64,000 nucleotides of DNA from Candidatus Saccharimonadota bacterium (GTDB lineage: Bacteria > Patescibacteriota > Saccharimonadia > Saccharimonadales > Saccharimonadaceae): the NCBI GenBank assembly GCA_017480035.1, contig JAFVBJ010000003.1:124001-188000 (forward strand). The letters run 5' to 3'. Position 1 is the first letter of the stretch. Every line of letters begins with the position of its first letter. This document shows, in pieces, positions 15,554 to 22,965 of this stretch. A model generated the notes under the pieces. That model did not search any database and had not been told where the DNA came from. It worked only from the letters and a program-made list of their open reading frames with translations. Made by a program: the position numbers and the translations under genes.

Positions 15554-16380
15554 TATCTGTTTTCCTTTTTATTTTTTACTTGCGATTCTTCGCTTTTTCT
15601 ATTATCGGTAGGTACGAATATGACATTCTCAAGCGGAACTTGGTCATAGAGACTTTTGATTTTGTCTAAATCTATAATATTTGACAGCTCCTGTTGTTCC
15701 ATTATTTTTAAACCTAGACCTTTAGCTTCTTCTTTTATTATAGCATAACCATGATCGAAATAGTCGTTTGCTAAATGAGTACTAATCTGGGCTGCTTCAA
15801 AACGATTTTTAATCATACCCCCTAACAGTAATGTCGCTCCATAGCTGGCGCTTAGCTCGGCGTTTCTGTAACTTTCGTGCAAGTGAAATGGATCAATTTT
15901 ATCCATAATGGGCTTAAAAAGGTCTGATGCCATTCTTATCGCTGCATTCATAGCAATCGATTTCGACAGCCCCTCCTTTCGGTTTTTGTTATATAATTGC
16001 AGCATGACGACAGACGCTTGTTGCACTGTCGCTGAAGCCGTATCTCTAACATCAAGCGTAGAGATTATAGAATCATCTGTAGGGTGAGATATTTGCAAAT
16101 CAAGTGGCCCCAAACAAGCTCCATTTTCAAGATAGATAGAGTCTGATCCAAGAGCCATAAGCGTACCGGCGCTCATAGCCTCATCAAATACAACGAAAAA
16201 TATTTTTTTATAGATGGATCTTAGAAAGACCATAGTTCTGTAGGCATGCATTGGAGAACCGCCAAGAGTTCCGACTACCATTACTAAAGTTTCTGACGAG
16301 TGGGATATAGTTTGTCTGCGTATTTCGCTAAACATCTTGGAGTCAACGCCAGCTTTCACGATTAATAAGTCATTCTTCAT
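15553..16380 (-). CDS. ClpP-class (SDH_sah / SppA-fold) serine protease
   Basis: 275 residues with the ClpP/crotonase fold pattern: LVMVVGTLGGSPMHAYRTMVFL (about residues 32-53), then FFVVFDEAMSAGTLMALGSD (about 61-80), in which the Ser of MSAG is the expected nucleophile, and a GPLDLQI strand. A His/Lys general base cannot be assigned with confidence. No signal peptide, so cytoplasmic. Proteins of this kind are annotated as serine dehydrogenase proteinases. It leads a three-gene operon beside the R-M island, with the ATG six bases after TATAAT (leaderless). Confidence 0.82.
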   Translation of the reverse strand: MKNDLLIVKAGVDSKMFSEIRRQTISHSSETLVMVVGTLGGSPMHAYRTMVFLRSIYKKIFFVVFDEAMSAGTLMALGSDSIYLENGACLGPLDLQISHPTDDSIISTLDVRDTASATVQQASVVMLQLYNKNRKEGLSKSIAMNAAIRMASDLFKPIMDKIDPFHLHESYRNAELSASYGATLLLGGMIKNRFEAAQISTHLANDYFDHGYAIIKEEAKGLGLKIMEQQELSNIIDLDKIKSLYDQVPLENVIFVPTDNRKSEESQVKNKKENR

Positions 16381-16386
16381 ATCTAT

Positions 16387-16395
16387 ATTATATCA
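16387..16395 (-). promoter_or_regulatory. Extended -10 promoter of the protease operon, leaderless type
   Basis: Minus-strand TGATATAAT, six bases, ATG at 16380. Confidence 0.8.
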
Positions 16396-16816
16396 CTCTG
16401 TGCATATATTAAAAGCTTAGCCTTTATCATCCACAAGGTCTATGTGAGTTTGTATTTTTACTGTAATCATTGACAGTGTTAATAAGATATTTAATAAGTA
16501 TTCAGGCTATCTTGACACTAAAACCGTTTTTACTCTAGAAATCCTTAAAAGTTCGAATCTCTTTGCCTGTATATGTATACCTCAGAATTCGCACGGCATC
16601 AGCACCGGATAATCTTTCTTAGGTATAACCTTGATCTTAGCCGTGTATTCGGGGTGGCCGATACACCAGTCCACCACCATGCAAAGTCGAGCAAATATCT
16701 CCGGTCGCCCCTCACCAACTGCAAAAATCTTGAACCCGCCGCGACACCTGACACCAGCCAAATTTTCCGTTTAAAACTAACATAAACAGCAATTTTAAAC
16801 GCAAAGTTGGCAGAAT
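16396..16816. other. Gene-poor spacer with remnants
   Basis: About 420 bases without an intact recognised gene. 16540-16566 resembles the T-arm and 3' side of a tRNA (AAAAG TTCGAAT CTCTT) with no matching 5' part. 16582-16761 on minus holds a short open frame. The rest shows nothing recognisable. It marks the right edge of the accessory island. Confidence 0.6.
16582..16761 (-). pseudogene. Possible gene fragment or TTG-started small ORF (59 residues)
   Basis: A minus-strand frame reads ...FKIFAVGEGRPEIFARL..., VVDWCIGHPEYTAKIKV and IPKKDYPVLMPCEF before a stop. The composition looks protein-like. There is no ATG, ribosome site or promoter, only a TTG at 16761. Most likely the 3' end of a decayed gene. 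Confidence 0.35.
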
Positions 16817-17188
16817 CTATTTTCCCGAAAGCAAATAACTTTTCCGAATCAACTCAAACACCATCTCATCCGCCAGAGTCCCATCGAGCCAAACCGTAAT
16901 CCAGTTATTCTTATTCATATGGTAAGCAGGGAAGATATGGTCACTCGTTTCGGCAAAGTCATAGGTCTGGTTCTTATCGAATTTGAGATTAATCACGTCA
17001 ATTTCATCATCATTTTTCAGCCCTAAACTCTTGCCAGAAATAGTCGCAACTAGCGCAAACCATTTCCGATTATCGCCATGTCGAAAAACCGCATACCCCG
17101 GATACCGCTCCGGCCACAAAAACTCCGGCTCAGCGCCATACTCGGCCCTGACGTAATCTATCACTTTTTCCATTTGACTATTTTTCAT
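16817..17188 (-). CDS. MmcQ/YjbR-like (CyaY-fold) protein
   Basis: 123 residues resembling the YjbR/MmcQ DNA-binding-like family: YVRAEYGAEPEFLWPERYPGYAVFRH, then KWFALVATISGKSLGL, INLKFD and HIFPAYHMNKNNWITVWLDGTL. Molecular function in this family is uncertain. An in-frame upstream ATG at 17227 overlaps the promoter, so the start is placed at 17188, about 22 bases after the -10 box; no ribosome site is seen. Confidence 0.85.
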   Translation of the reverse strand: MKNSQMEKVIDYVRAEYGAEPEFLWPERYPGYAVFRHGDNRKWFALVATISGKSLGLKNDDEIDVINLKFDKNQTYDFAETSDHIFPAYHMNKNNWITVWLDGTLADEMVFELIRKSYLLSGK

Positions 17189-17210
17189 AATCTTTTGAAT
17201 TCTAGTTACT

Positions 17211-17219
17211 ATTATACCA
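17211..17219 (-). promoter_or_regulatory. Extended -10 promoter of YjbR-like gene
   Basis: Minus-strand TGGTATAAT, 22 bases before the ATG. Confidence 0.7.
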
Positions 17220-17228
17220 CCAAGCAAC

Positions 17229-17257
17229 TTGAAAATACCTAAAAAATATGTTAAAAT
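17229..17257 (+). promoter_or_regulatory. Full -35/-10 promoter of pyrE
   Basis: TTGAAA (17229-17234), 17-base spacer, TGT-TAAAAT (-10 at 17252-17257). The leader of about 65 bases is unusually long for this genome and T-rich. Confidence 0.7.
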
Positions 17258-17327
17258 AGTCTCACATTGAGGCTCTTTTTTATTGTCTCTTGTTGCACAT
17301 TTATTTTTGTTTTTAGGAGGTGGAATT

Positions 17328-18041
17328 ATGGATTTCTACAAAGAAGAATTCGTCAAGTTTCTACTCGAGAGCAACGCTCTCAAAATCGGTTGTAACCCTG
17401 CTCGTGAAGATGGTAATTTCGTCCTGAAATCTGGTCGCATCAGCCCCTTCTTCATGAATTTGGGTGACTTGAATAGCGGAGAACAGCTACTATCTCTTGG
17501 CTCAGCTTACGCCGAAGCCATCAACGATCACTTCAGGAGCGAGTTCAATGTTGTTTTCGGACCGGCCTACAAAGGCATTCCGCTCGCCGTTGCAACCGCT
17601 ATGCAATATAACAGCATGTTTCATCATCACGTTGATTTCTGCGCAAACAGGAAAGAACTGAAGGACCACGGCGACTCCGGCATCATTCTCGGCCACAGGC
17701 CAAAGAGAGGAGATCGCGTCGTACTCGTCGAAGATGTTACAACCTCGGGCAGGTCTATCGAGGAAACTGTGCCAATCATCTTCGCCCAGGACAACGATAT
17801 CGACATCGTCGGTCTTGTCGTTGCTTTCGATCGCATGGAATACGGCAAAGACAAGTCAAAAACCGCACTCGCCGAAATCGCCGAGAATTATGGCATCAAA
17901 ACCTATGCTGTCGTTTCGATGAAAGATGTCATGGAATATCTCCGCGAGCACAAACGTCTCTCTGCCGGCACCCGTCAATCAATCAAGGACTACTACGCTA
18001 AGTACGGTCCACAAGGTATTACTGACGACTGGAAATGGTAA
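17328..18041 (+). CDS. pyrE: Orotate phosphoribosyltransferase
   Basis: Joins orotate to PRPP to give orotidine 5'-monophosphate in pyrimidine synthesis. Seen: the PRPP-binding motif VVLVEDVTTSGRSIEE (about residues 126-141), FGPAYKGIPLAVA (about 78) and the RISPFFMNLGDL substrate loop. AGGAGGTGG just upstream selects this ATG over an in-frame ATG at 17283. 237 residues. No other pyr gene is near, so it may act in salvage or on imported orotate. A terminator follows. Confidence 0.93.
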   Translation: MDFYKEEFVKFLLESNALKIGCNPAREDGNFVLKSGRISPFFMNLGDLNSGEQLLSLGSAYAEAINDHFRSEFNVVFGPAYKGIPLAVATAMQYNSMFHHHVDFCANRKELKDHGDSGIILGHRPKRGDRVVLVEDVTTSGRSIEETVPIIFAQDNDIDIVGLVVAFDRMEYGKDKSKTALAEIAENYGIKTYAVVSMKDVMEYLREHKRLSAGTRQSIKDYYAKYGPQGITDDWKW

Positions 18042-18054
18042 CCTAAAAACCAAA

Positions 18055-18080
18055 AAGACCCGCATCTCACGGGTCTTTTT
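18055..18080 (+). terminator. Terminator of pyrE
   Basis: 8-bp stem AAGACCCG/CGGGTCTT with a 7-base loop, followed by a T-run. Confidence 0.9.
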
Positions 18081-18093
18081 CTTGCTATTTTTT

Positions 18094-18186
18094 TGGCGGA
18101 GGGTGGGAGATTCGAACTCCCGCTCCAGGTTTCCCCAGACTAACGATTTAGCAAACCGTCCCCTTCAGCCACTTGGGTAACCCTCC
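18094..18186 (-). tRNA. tRNA-Ser (anticodon GCU), CCA encoded
   Basis: 93-base minus-strand tRNA with a long variable arm. Acceptor GGAGGGT/ACCCTCC, anticodon stem ACGGT/ATCGT around loop TTGCTAA (GCU), T-loop TTCGAAT, discriminator G, encoded CCA. Confidence 0.95.
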
Positions 18187-18228
18187 AATACCAATAATTC
18201 TACCACAAAACAGGGAACTTCGCCACCC

Positions 18229-18666
18229 CTATTTCTCAAGATTTGCCACAACATTCATCTTTAAAATTTCATAGCGCATCTTCGTATTTTCATTCGTTCC
18301 AACATATTCTCGGTCCATCTCTTCGTTTGGCTCATATGAAAGCGGAATATTATAAAGAGAAAATTGATCGCTTGTTAAATCAAAATATCTCCCGTCAATC
18401 TTATTAAAATAGTGTGTCCCACCGCCGTTCACTCGTACACGGTGGATTGTGCCACCAAATTCATCCTGTACTACCATCGCTGTTACTGTGCATTGTCCAT
18501 AGCTCGGATCGTTGTCAAAATTGTATTCTGGATCATTTTGACTTGCCGGATAAGCAGATCTCTTTACCCAACTCTTGAGCAAAACCCCAAAAAACTTATC
18601 TAAATCTTCGCGTTCGCCCGCCCCATAAAACGAAATTTCTCGACCGCTTTTTGTGACATATTTCAT
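18229..18666 (-). CDS. YunG-family protein
   Basis: 145 residues. The central segment DPSYGQCTVTAMVVQDEFGG ... GGTHYFNKIDGRYFDLTSDQF is the pattern of the YunG family (uncharacterised; a Cys/His pair in a cysteine-peptidase-like arrangement is inferred from GQC and THYFN). No signal peptide. TATACT with TGG before it lies six bases from the ATG, so a leaderless message is predicted. Confidence 0.82.
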   Translation of the reverse strand: MKYVTKSGREISFYGAGEREDLDKFFGVLLKSWVKRSAYPASQNDPEYNFDNDPSYGQCTVTAMVVQDEFGGTIHRVRVNGGGTHYFNKIDGRYFDLTSDQFSLYNIPLSYEPNEEMDREYVGTNENTKMRYEILKMNVVANLEK

Positions 18667-18672
18667 ACCTTA

Positions 18673-18681
18673 AGTATACCA
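18673..18681 (-). promoter_or_regulatory. Extended -10 promoter with GCTTATG box, leaderless type
   Basis: Minus-strand GCTTATGGTATACT, six bases (TAAGGT), ATG. The same TAAGGT-ATG junction occurs at 22802. Confidence 0.72.
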
Positions 18682-18723
18682 TAAGCATTTTTATTTTTTA
18701 AAACTTGCATAAAATTTTCAGCA

Positions 18724-18732
18724 TGATATAAT
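18724..18732 (+). promoter_or_regulatory. Extended -10 promoter of first pilin gene
   Basis: TGATATAAT, 36 bases before the ATG; no ribosome site is evident in the leader. Confidence 0.72.
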
Positions 18733-18768
18733 AGAAACATAATCTAAATGCGAGATTAAAACTTTATT

Positions 18769-19197
18769 ATGAAAAAAATCATCAAAAACATCTCTCAAAT
18801 CCTCACCGGTGCTGGTGCGGCCCTCTGTATTTGGACCGGAAAAGCTATGGCTGTTTACGCTGAAGAAGCGACTGAAGAAGCCGCAAAAACCTCTGTTGAA
18901 CAAGGTGCAGAAGCTGCTCGTGCCTCTGGTATGCCTGCCGAACTTATCGGCGATAATGGAGTCTTCGGACGTATTACGAACGTCATTCTCTTGATTGTCG
19001 GTATTGTCTCTGTTGTTATGTTGATTTATGGCGGCCTCCGCTATATTTTATCTGGTGGCGACTCAAAGAAAGTCACCGACGCAAAAAACACAATTCTCTA
19101 CGCAATCATCGGTCTAATCATCTCTCTCCTCGCTTACGCAATCGTCAACTTCGTCCTGACCTCTGTTGTCGGCGTAAACTACATCCAGGGCGCCTAA
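18769..19197 (+). CDS. VirB2/TrbC-like T4SS pilin, paralog 1
   Basis: 142 residues. Signal peptide-like N-terminus (KKIIKNISQILTGAGAALCIWTGKAMAVYA), acidic spacer, then two membrane helices joined by the family turn GGLRYILSGGDSKKVTDAKNTILYAI (about residues 86-111). VirB2-like pilins are processed and assembled on the outer face of T4SS machines. This copy stands apart from the other five and on the opposite strand. It lacks the cysteines of its paralogs and has SGGDSKK where they have S-x-G-x-P-G-K. Confidence 0.85.
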   Translation: MKKIIKNISQILTGAGAALCIWTGKAMAVYAEEATEEAAKTSVEQGAEAARASGMPAELIGDNGVFGRITNVILLIVGIVSVVMLIYGGLRYILSGGDSKKVTDAKNTILYAIIGLIISLLAYAIVNFVLTSVVGVNYIQGA

Positions 19198-19207
19198 AAC
19201 CCTAAAA

Positions 19208-19903
19208 TTACGAAAATCCTCGTCCGCCATTCTTCGCTAAACAGATGGCGGATATTTTTATTTCACTCTTTTTTGCGCCTAAACGCATTAGTTCCGCTTC
19301 TAAAACACCTCTAGCGGCCCTCATCGTCGCCCCTGTCGTCCAAACATCATCAACTAGCAGGAAATGGCTCTTTATATCGAGAACCGCCTTAGAATTGATT
19401 ATATAAGCCCCTTTCGCTTGTTCTAAGCGCGTTTTCGCATCCGCCCCGACTTGTACGCTACTATTTTTCCTGTTTAACGCTAAAACGACCGCAAACCCCA
19501 TTTTTTCTGCAAAATCCCGACAGAGTAGACCAATATGGTCAAATCCTCGTTCCCGAATATGTTTCCGAATCGTCGGCAAGGGAACGACAACAAATTTCTC
19601 CCCCGGTGCAAACTCCAAAATCGTCTCCGAAAGATACCTTGAAAGCGCTTTTCGATAATGCCTCCGAGACTGGAATTTATACTGTGAAATCAGCTCCGAA
19701 AGCACCGCCTGTCGTCTCCCGCAGGCAAAAATTCTGTGAAATTCCTTGTCAGAATCACTAAAAAATGGCATATTTTTCGCCCTGTTGTCAAAAAAACAAC
19801 GCCGACAAAAAATCGTTCCAATTTTTCCGCATCCCTTGCAATAACAGGGGTAAATAAGGTCGAGTAGCCACTCAAATGTTGTAATTTTTACTGAATTTTT
19901 CAT
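19208..19903 (-). CDS. comFC: ComF-family phosphoribosyltransferase-like protein
   Basis: 231 residues. N-terminal four-cysteine zinc site (YPCYCKGCGKIGTIFCRRC, about residues 18-36), PLPTIRKHIRERGFDHIGLL, then the PRPP-loop pattern HFLLVDDVWTTGATM (about 183-197). ComFC proteins support DNA uptake and recombination during natural transformation. Convergent with the pilin gene and divergent from hsp20. No other com gene is visible in the window. Confidence 0.9.
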   Translation of the reverse strand: MKNSVKITTFEWLLDLIYPCYCKGCGKIGTIFCRRCFFDNRAKNMPFFSDSDKEFHRIFACGRRQAVLSELISQYKFQSRRHYRKALSRYLSETILEFAPGEKFVVVPLPTIRKHIRERGFDHIGLLCRDFAEKMGFAVVLALNRKNSSVQVGADAKTRLEQAKGAYIINSKAVLDIKSHFLLVDDVWTTGATMRAARGVLEAELMRLGAKKSEIKISAICLAKNGGRGFS

Positions 19904-19911
19904 AAAATCTC

Positions 19912-19940
19912 TTGAAATTCCTTATGTTTACGTTTATAAT
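19912..19940 (+). promoter_or_regulatory. Promoter of hsp20
   Basis: TTGAAA, 17-base spacer, TATAAT; no CIRCE-type inverted repeat is seen. Confidence 0.72.
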
Positions 19941-19975
19941 AAGCATAACAATAGTAATTTAGTGGAGGAAAGCAA

Positions 19976-20458
19976 ATGGCTCGTTCGAATAACGACGACA
20001 TGCTTATGGAAGACGAATTAGCTGCTGCATTTTTGGACGACGCTTCTGACGAAGAAGCTGAGACAAAAAACGTAGCTGTTGATGATGTCCCAGCAGAAGA
20101 TGAAGAGTGGGAAGAACCTGAGGATTTCCCAGGTCAATTAGCCGTAGACGTATACGAAACCGCAGACAAGCTCGTTGTGAAAGCTCGCACTGCTGGAATC
20201 TCGAAAAACGATCTCGACGTCACAATCAGCGATAACATCTTAACTATCTCCGGTGTTCTCTCCGGCGGCGAAGATGAGCAAACCACTCGTTGGCACATCC
20301 AAGAGTGCTATTGGGGTGAATTCTCCCGTACAATCGCTCTTCCTGTGCAAGTTCGTGAAGAAGACGGTTCCGTCAAAGCCGAACTAAAAGACGGTGTTCT
20401 CACCATTACCTTCGACAAGGAGAAAGTCGAAGCGCCAAAGAGAATCGACGTCCAATAA
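19976..20458 (+). CDS. hsp20: Small heat-shock protein, Hsp20/alpha-crystallin family
   Basis: ATP-independent holdase that binds unfolding proteins. An acidic N-terminal arm (about residues 1-55, rich in Asp/Glu) precedes the alpha-crystallin domain (about 58-150: LAVDVYETADKLVVKART, NILTISG, CYWGEFSRTIALP, VKAELKDGVLTITF). The usual C-terminal I-x-I is absent; it ends KRIDVQ. 160 residues. GTGGAGG upstream fixes the start. Confidence 0.92.
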   Translation: MARSNNDDMLMEDELAAAFLDDASDEEAETKNVAVDDVPAEDEEWEEPEDFPGQLAVDVYETADKLVVKARTAGISKNDLDVTISDNILTISGVLSGGEDEQTTRWHIQECYWGEFSRTIALPVQVREEDGSVKAELKDGVLTITFDKEKVEAPKRIDVQ

Positions 20459-20476
20459 TTTTCACCTAGAAAGCAT

Positions 20477-20505
20477 AAATCTCCCACTAATCCGGGAGAT
20501 TTTTG
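20477..20505 (+). terminator. Terminator of hsp20
   Basis: 9-bp stem AAATCTCCC/GGGAGATTT around an 8-base loop, followed by further T residues. Confidence 0.9.
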
Positions 20506-20532
20506 TATATCCAAAACACCTCTATCATACCG

Positions 20533-20563
20533 AAAAAATTCCCCCGGGTCAAGCCCGAGGGAA
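20533..20563 (-). terminator. Terminator of pilin cluster
   Basis: Minus-strand 10-bp stem (TTCCCTCGGG/CCCGGGGGAA, one G-U) followed by AATTTTTT. Confidence 0.85.
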
Positions 20564-20579
20564 TAATCTTCGTTAAAAT

Positions 20580-20999
20580 CTACGTCGTTGTTGGTGATGG
20601 GGTTCCACCTCCACCAGCCCCGCCAGAGAAGAATGTCGAGAGTACGAAGTTGACAATCGCGAACGCGAGAATCGCCACGACAAGCCCAACAATTCCATAA
20701 AGAATCGTGTCTTTAGCTTTTTTCGTCTTACCCGGATCACCCGCTGATGTCACATAAGTCACACCACCAAGCACAATCACAACCACGGCTACAAGCCCTA
20801 GCACGCCGATAATAACATTAATAATCTGATTAATCGTCGGAATAAGCGAATTATCCTCTTTTACATTACACTCGCCGAGTGTGTTTGCAGAACTGCGTAC
20901 ACTTCCTTTTGGACAGTCCACCGCAAATGCCGGCGTCGCAGTAACGACTGCCGTAAAAAGCATCATCGCTCCAGCCACCATCATATTTTTGATTTTCAT
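20580..20999 (-). CDS. VirB2-like T4SS pilin, paralog 2
   Basis: 139 residues. Signal peptide with a likely AFA cut (TATPAFAVDC), a short exposed region with two cysteines, two membrane helices, and the diagnostic turn GGVTYVTSAGDPGKTKKAKDTILYGI (about residues 79-104). It ends in a Gly/Ser/Pro/Thr tail. AAGGAG six bases before the ATG. It lies 91 bases after paralog 3, with a terminator between, so it may be made mainly from its own message. Confidence 0.88.
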   Translation of the reverse strand: MKIKNMMVAGAMMLFTAVVTATPAFAVDCPKGSVRSSANTLGECNVKEDNSLIPTINQIINVIIGVLGLVAVVVIVLGGVTYVTSAGDPGKTKKAKDTILYGIVGLVVAILAFAIVNFVLSTFFSGGAGGGGTPSPTTT

Positions 21000-21054
21000 A
21001 CTATCTCCTTAATATTCTATCTCTATTGTACCATAAATCCCCCCAGTTTAAAAC

Positions 21055-21076
21055 AAAAAGAGCCCCGAGAGGCTCT
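21055..21076 (-). terminator. Terminator after pilin paralog 3
   Basis: Minus-strand AGAGCC/GGCTCT stem, then a T-run. Confidence 0.8.
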
Positions 21077-21089
21077 TATTTTTGTCTCT

Positions 21090-21515
21090 TTATTGAGAAG
21101 TTTTGAGAATTGATGAAAGCACGAAGTTGACAATCGCAAATGCGAGAAGTGCAACAACAAGACCGATGATGCCATAAAGAATCGTGTCTTTAGCTTTCTT
21201 AACTTTACCTGGATCACCAGCTGATGTTGTGTATTGAACACCGCCGAGAATAATCACAACGACAGCGACGAAGCCAATCACACCAATAACAACGTTAATA
21301 ATCGTATTAAGCGTCTTCATAAGGTCATTTGTGTTGCTTTCACTAGTTAATGCATTATCACCATTAGTACAGTTAGCAAGACTTTGACCATCATCCAATG
21401 GCGTGCCGTCAGGGCAATATCCCTTAGCTGCGAAAACGGTACCTGCATTAAGTCCCGCACCGACGACCGCTGCGCCACCTGCGGCAAGAGTTTTTACTTT
21501 ATTTGAAATCTTCAT
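21090..21515 (-). CDS. VirB2-like T4SS pilin, paralog 3
   Basis: 141 residues; the closest relative of paralog 2. N-terminal hydrophobic export segment (KTLAAGGAAVVGAGLNAGTVFAA), Cys pair in the exposed part, then GGVQYTTSAGDPGKVKKAKDTILYGIIGLVVALLAFAIVNFV. Own promoter (21549-21557) and AAGGA site, with a terminator after it: an independent unit inside the cluster, perhaps the major pilin. Confidence 0.88.
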   Translation of the reverse strand: MKISNKVKTLAAGGAAVVGAGLNAGTVFAAKGYCPDGTPLDDGQSLANCTNGDNALTSESNTNDLMKTLNTIINVVIGVIGFVAVVVIILGGVQYTTSAGDPGKVKKAKDTILYGIIGLVVALLAFAIVNFVLSSILKTSQ

Positions 21516-21548
21516 TTAGAAAGTTCCTTTGTTTATTACTTTAATATT

Positions 21549-21562
21549 ATTATATCATAAGC
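21549..21562 (-). promoter_or_regulatory. Extended -10 promoter with GCTTATG box, pilin paralog 3
   Basis: Minus-strand GCTTATGATATAAT, 33 bases before the ATG. Confidence 0.78.
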
Positions 21563-21588
21563 ATTCGAGCATGCAAGAGCTTTTCTTC

Positions 21589-22050
21589 CTAGGTCGTCGT
21601 CGGAGCTGGGCTTCCGCCCGTGTTTGCATCCGAATTAATATTACTCGAGACAAACGATACAATCGCCCACGCTAACCCCGCTACAACTAGCGCCACTATC
21701 GCATAGAGAATCATATCTTTCGCTTGCTTAACTTTCCCTGGATCGCCCGCCGAAATCACATATCTTACCCCACCAATCACAATCACAAGCACCGAGATAA
21801 TCCCGACGGCCGCCGCCGCAAGCTCAATAATACTATTTATCCTAAACGGCAGTTGGTCTTTTTTATCACCCGACATCGTACATCCCGCCGCTTGTTTCTG
21901 CGCCTCGTCAAGGTCGCTCGACGAACAGATTTTATTACAATTCGCATCACTCGAACCAGTACATCCCGCCGCAAGAGCCGGCGTGCTCACAAAAAGTCCG
22001 CCAAAAACCATCCCGAGAATAATTACTAAATTTCCTAGAATCTTTTTCAT
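21589..22050 (-). CDS. VirB2-like T4SS pilin, paralog 4
   Basis: 153 residues. Signal peptide ending TPALAAGC, a cysteine-rich exposed region (Cys in GCTGSS, NCNKIC, GCTMSG), two membrane helices, and GGVRYVISAGDPGKVKQAKDMILYAIVALVVAGLAWAIVSFV. Pro/Thr-rich end. GAGGAG before the ATG. Third gene of the 22802-21589 operon. Confidence 0.87.
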   Translation of the reverse strand: MKKILGNLVIILGMVFGGLFVSTPALAAGCTGSSDANCNKICSSSDLDEAQKQAAGCTMSGDKKDQLPFRINSIIELAAAAVGIISVLVIVIGGVRYVISAGDPGKVKQAKDMILYAIVALVVAGLAWAIVSFVSSNINSDANTGGSPAPTTT

Positions 22051-22060
22051 ATTTCTCCTC

Positions 22061-22354
22061 TTAAACTGTTGCTCCTAAAACAAAGTTCGTAATCGCCGCC
22101 GCAATCAGGACCACGACCAGCCCAATCACAGCGAAAACAATCGTCTGACTAGCTTGCTTGATTTTTCCAGGATCGCCTTGTGTCATTGCATAGTTCACCG
22201 CCCCATAAATGATAAACCCGACCGCCACAATCCCCGCAAACGCGTACACCCAGTTCAAAACTGTCTGGATATTAAATTGAGTATTTTGTGGGATGTTTTT
22301 TGTCGCATTATCAATCCCACTACGCCAGTCCCCTAAAAATTTCATCATATCCAT
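22061..22354 (-). CDS. VirB2-like T4SS pilin, paralog 5, without signal peptide
   Basis: 97 residues. Two membrane helices around GAVNYAMTQGDPGKIKQASQTIVFAVIGL; the N-terminus is charged and hydrophilic (MDMMKFLGDWRSGIDNATKN), so no cleavable leader is seen. AAAGGAG upstream supports ATG at 22354 (ATG-GAT-ATG allows 22348). A longer in-frame start at 22384 would run into the preceding gene and is rejected. Second gene of the operon. Confidence 0.82.
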   Translation of the reverse strand: MDMMKFLGDWRSGIDNATKNIPQNTQFNIQTVLNWVYAFAGIVAVGFIIYGAVNYAMTQGDPGKIKQASQTIVFAVIGLVVVLIAAAITNFVLGATV

Positions 22355-22364
22355 AACACTCCTT

Positions 22365-22802
22365 TTATGATGCTGCTCCCCCAATTACAGAAATAATCGT
22401 ATTCACAATCACATTCGCGAGCAGTGCAATTATCATTCCAATCAGCGCATTCACAATAATCGTCTTCGCCTTCGCCACTTTCCCCGGTTCACCATTCGAC
22501 ATAATATAATTAAACCCACCCCAAATCACAAAGATAATCGCCGCATACCCAATCGCGACCGATAAGTCCACTAATATATTAAGCACAATTCGCCAGACGA
22601 ACGAAGGCAAACTATCTCCCTTCGCCTTATCATAATCAATCACACAGTCACCATTTACCGATTTCGTCAATCCTTTATACCACGGGCGAAAACCAATCAC
22701 ATCATCATCGCACGCCGCATATGCCATCCCAGCAGGGAACACCGCAAATGTCGCCGTCACACCCATAAATACTGCCAAAATAAACGAGACTATCTTTTTC
22801 AT
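22365..22802 (-). CDS. VirB2-like T4SS pilin, paralog 6
   Basis: 145 residues; first gene of the pilin operon. Signal peptide with AYA-A cut (PAGMAYAACDD), two cysteines in the exposed region, then GGFNYIMSNGEPGKVAKAKTIIVNALIGMIIALLANVIVNTI. It has S-N-G-E-P-G-K where the others have S-A-G-D-P-G-K. ATG six bases after TATTAT, so the operon message is predicted leaderless. Confidence 0.87.
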   Translation of the reverse strand: MKKIVSFILAVFMGVTATFAVFPAGMAYAACDDDVIGFRPWYKGLTKSVNGDCVIDYDKAKGDSLPSFVWRIVLNILVDLSVAIGYAAIIFVIWGGFNYIMSNGEPGKVAKAKTIIVNALIGMIIALLANVIVNTIISVIGGAAS

Positions 22803-22808
22803 ACCTTA

Positions 22809-22817
22809 ATAATACCA
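22809..22817 (-). promoter_or_regulatory. Extended -10 promoter of pilin operon, leaderless type
   Basis: Minus-strand TGGTATTAT, TAAGGT, ATG. Confidence 0.68.
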
Positions 22818-22928
22818 TATTTTGCCCTAAAAACACAACTTTTTAACCATAACCATATTACAACATATTTTCACGCCCAAAAATTTCGCCTAACTCCTGT
22901 TTTTAGTATTGACTATTCTGCTTATGTG

Positions 22929-22937
22929 TGATATAAT
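22929..22937 (+). promoter_or_regulatory. Extended -10 promoter of VirB6-like gene
   Basis: TGATATAAT preceded by GCTTATG two bases upstream; 28 bases to the ATG. Divergent from the pilin operon. Confidence 0.78.
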
Positions 22938-22965
22938 ATAAGCAAAGCTAATTGAGAGCTTACCT

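Noticed and set aside
9821-16566. Direct attachment-site duplication of the tRNA-Glu 3' end flanking the island
   Set aside because: The tRNA-like piece near 16540-16566 (TTCGAATCTC) does not match the tRNA-Glu 3' end (TTCGACTCCC), so no att pair could be shown.
16573-16785. 70-codon plus-strand open frame in the island edge spacer
   Set aside because: The opposite strand reads as more protein-like, and the plus frame has no ribosome site.
17258-17327. Riboswitch in the pyrE leader
   Set aside because: The leader is long and T-rich, but no stable stem set or known aptamer pattern was recognised.
21023-21241. 72-codon open frame in the pilin cluster
   Set aside because: Overlaps paralog 3 in another frame on the same strand and runs through its terminator.
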